Positions 63,446 through 64,000 of a stretch of 64,000 nt of DNA are shown here, in pieces. The notes under the pieces are model-generated. The model saw nothing but the letters and a program-made list of their open reading frames with translations, ran no database searches and was not told the DNA's origin. Position numbers and translations under genes: made by a program. Source of the stretch: Bryobacterales bacterium (lineage in GTDB: Bacteria > Acidobacteriota > Terriglobia > Bryobacterales > Bryobacteraceae); NCBI GenBank assembly GCA_016789905.1, contig JAEUQC010000006.1:1-64000 (forward strand), given 5' to 3'. How positions within the stretch are numbered: the stretch's first letter is position 1; each line of letters starts with the position of its first letter.

Positions 63446-64000
63446 TTACTCCGGAAACAGGGCGGGAAGCAGCGCGGGCGCGGTGGCAAAGTGGGGCACA
63501 ATCCAATCGGCACCGGAGTTCACCAGGCGGTCGCGTTTCCACAGATCCACTTTGGCGCATTCAGGTTCGTCGGAAGCCACGCCAACGGCGACGCCGCCAA
63601 CGGACTTCACATTTTCGATTTCCACGTAGCCGTCGCCGAAGCCGAGGAACTCTTCGCCGCGGTTCTCCGCCGAATCAATGATCCGCTTAATGAGAATGGC
63701 CTTGGAAAAGCTCTTGTAATCGTCGAGCGCGCCATAGATATTTTGGCCGAAATAGGGATTCAGGCCTAGAATGGCGGCCTCGTGCTTCACGTACTTGTCG
63801 TCGGTACCGGAGGCGAGCACCAGCTTCAGGCCGCGCTCTTTCAGGCCATCGAGCAGTTGCATGGAGCCGGGCACGAGCCAGGTTTCGGGCGAAACGCGTT
63901 CGGCTTCCAGGTCGTCGATGCGGCTCTTGATCTTCACCATCAACCGGTCCAGATACATGTGCTTGTAGACGAGGGGGTCTTCCGGTTTGCCGCCGCGTTT
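63446..64000 (-). CDS. HAD-superfamily phosphatase (N-terminus beyond window)
   Basis: At least 185 residues of a HAD hydrolase are present, and the frame stays open to the window end. Visible motifs are motif II in L-V-L-A-S-G-T-D-D (Ser/Thr), a Lys in the following region and the acidic motif IV in G-F-G-D-G-Y-V-E-I. The fold looks like phosphoglycolate phosphatase or beta-phosphoglucomutase types. The motif I Asp lies outside the window. It precedes the DHS-like gene by five bases and probably removes phosphate from a product of the nearby kinases. Confidence 0.88.
   Translation of the reverse strand, partial: KRGGKPEDPLVYKHMYLDRLMVKIKSRIDDLEAERVSPETWLVPGSMQLLDGLKERGLKLVLASGTDDKYVKHEAAILGLNPYFGQNIYGALDDYKSFSKAILIKRIIDSAENRGEEFLGFGDGYVEIENVKSVGGVAVGVASDEPECAKVDLWKRDRLVNSGADWIVPHFATAPALLPALFPE

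Noticed and set aside
1..64000. CRISPR arrays, rRNA, tRNA or complete insertion sequences
   Set aside because: I saw no regularly spaced repeats, no rRNA-like or tRNA cloverleaf stretches and no transposase motifs when reading both strands. A covariance-model scan could still find a small RNA.

Overview
The window looks like chromosomal DNA of an Acidobacteriota member close to the Solibacter/Bryobacter/Paludibaculum group. This rests on gene families rather than any marker gene. The DNA is G+C-rich and has no rRNA or tRNA that I can see. It carries an Oar-type TonB-dependent receptor with a carboxypeptidase-regulatory-like N-terminus, two DUF1592/DUF1552 pairs, an ECF sigma factor overlapping a membrane Ser/Thr kinase with a helical-repeat sensor, many c-type cytochromes, a sulfatase and several sugar-active enzymes.

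Layout. 0-3 kb (+): the tail of an acidic protein, a Cys-rich small protein coupled to a zinc alcohol dehydrogenase, and a TonB-like protein. 3-11.6 kb (-): a tight five-gene operon, read from 11.6 kb down, of a diheme cytochrome c, an Old Yellow Enzyme-type flavoprotein, a small lipoprotein, a 1169-residue protein joining a subtilisin (S8) domain to a thermolysin-like zinc peptidase domain, and a ComEC-like metallo-beta-lactamase-fold hydrolase. 11.8-16.5 kb (+): a small basic protein, then the first DUF1592/DUF1552 pair. 16.7-21.7 kb (+): two large proteins of unknown function (561 and 1113 aa) forming a two-gene unit. 21.8-25.3 kb (-): an FG-GAP-repeat protein, a GH43-like protein, a decayed stretch and a nitrilase-family amidase. 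25.4-28.1 kb (+): the sigma factor and kinase. 28-30.8 kb: an octaheme cytochrome, a divergent heme-binding protein, and an IS-end-like repeat between them. 30.8-38.1 kb: a GH5-like glycosidase, a PQQ-type propeller, a 2-oxoglutarate oxygenase, a nucleoside deoxyribosyltransferase-like protein and the TonB-dependent receptor. 38.2-46 kb: a sulfatase, a PLP synthase, a small membrane protein, a 1009-aa multi-pass protein with two large extracytoplasmic regions, and an ABC exporter. 46-48.2 kb (+): an amidohydrolase-like protein and an MFS transporter. 58.8-48.2 kb (-): a seven-gene, mostly overlapping series (glucan phosphorylase, second DUF1592/DUF1552 pair, YjbR-like protein, PQQ sugar dehydrogenase-cytochrome fusion, MenC/racemase, HpcH aldolase). 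58.9-60.7 kb (+): a MacB/LolCDE-like ABC pair. 64-60.7 kb (-): a four-gene operon of HAD phosphatase (cut by the window end), deoxyhypusine-synthase-like protein, PfkB/RfaE-like kinase and ROK kinase.

The overall theme is periplasmic oxidation and polymer or sugar use in a soil heterotroph. The parts that do not fit a known system are the dual-protease/MBL/lipoprotein operon (3-8.4 kb), the 561/1113-aa pair (16.7-21.7 kb) and the DHS-like/PfkB/ROK/HAD cluster (60.7-64 kb). Strand composition also flips: the + strand is C-rich up to about 5 kb and G-rich from about 9 kb onward, whichever strand the genes are on. That suggests a replication-strand switch or an inversion boundary.
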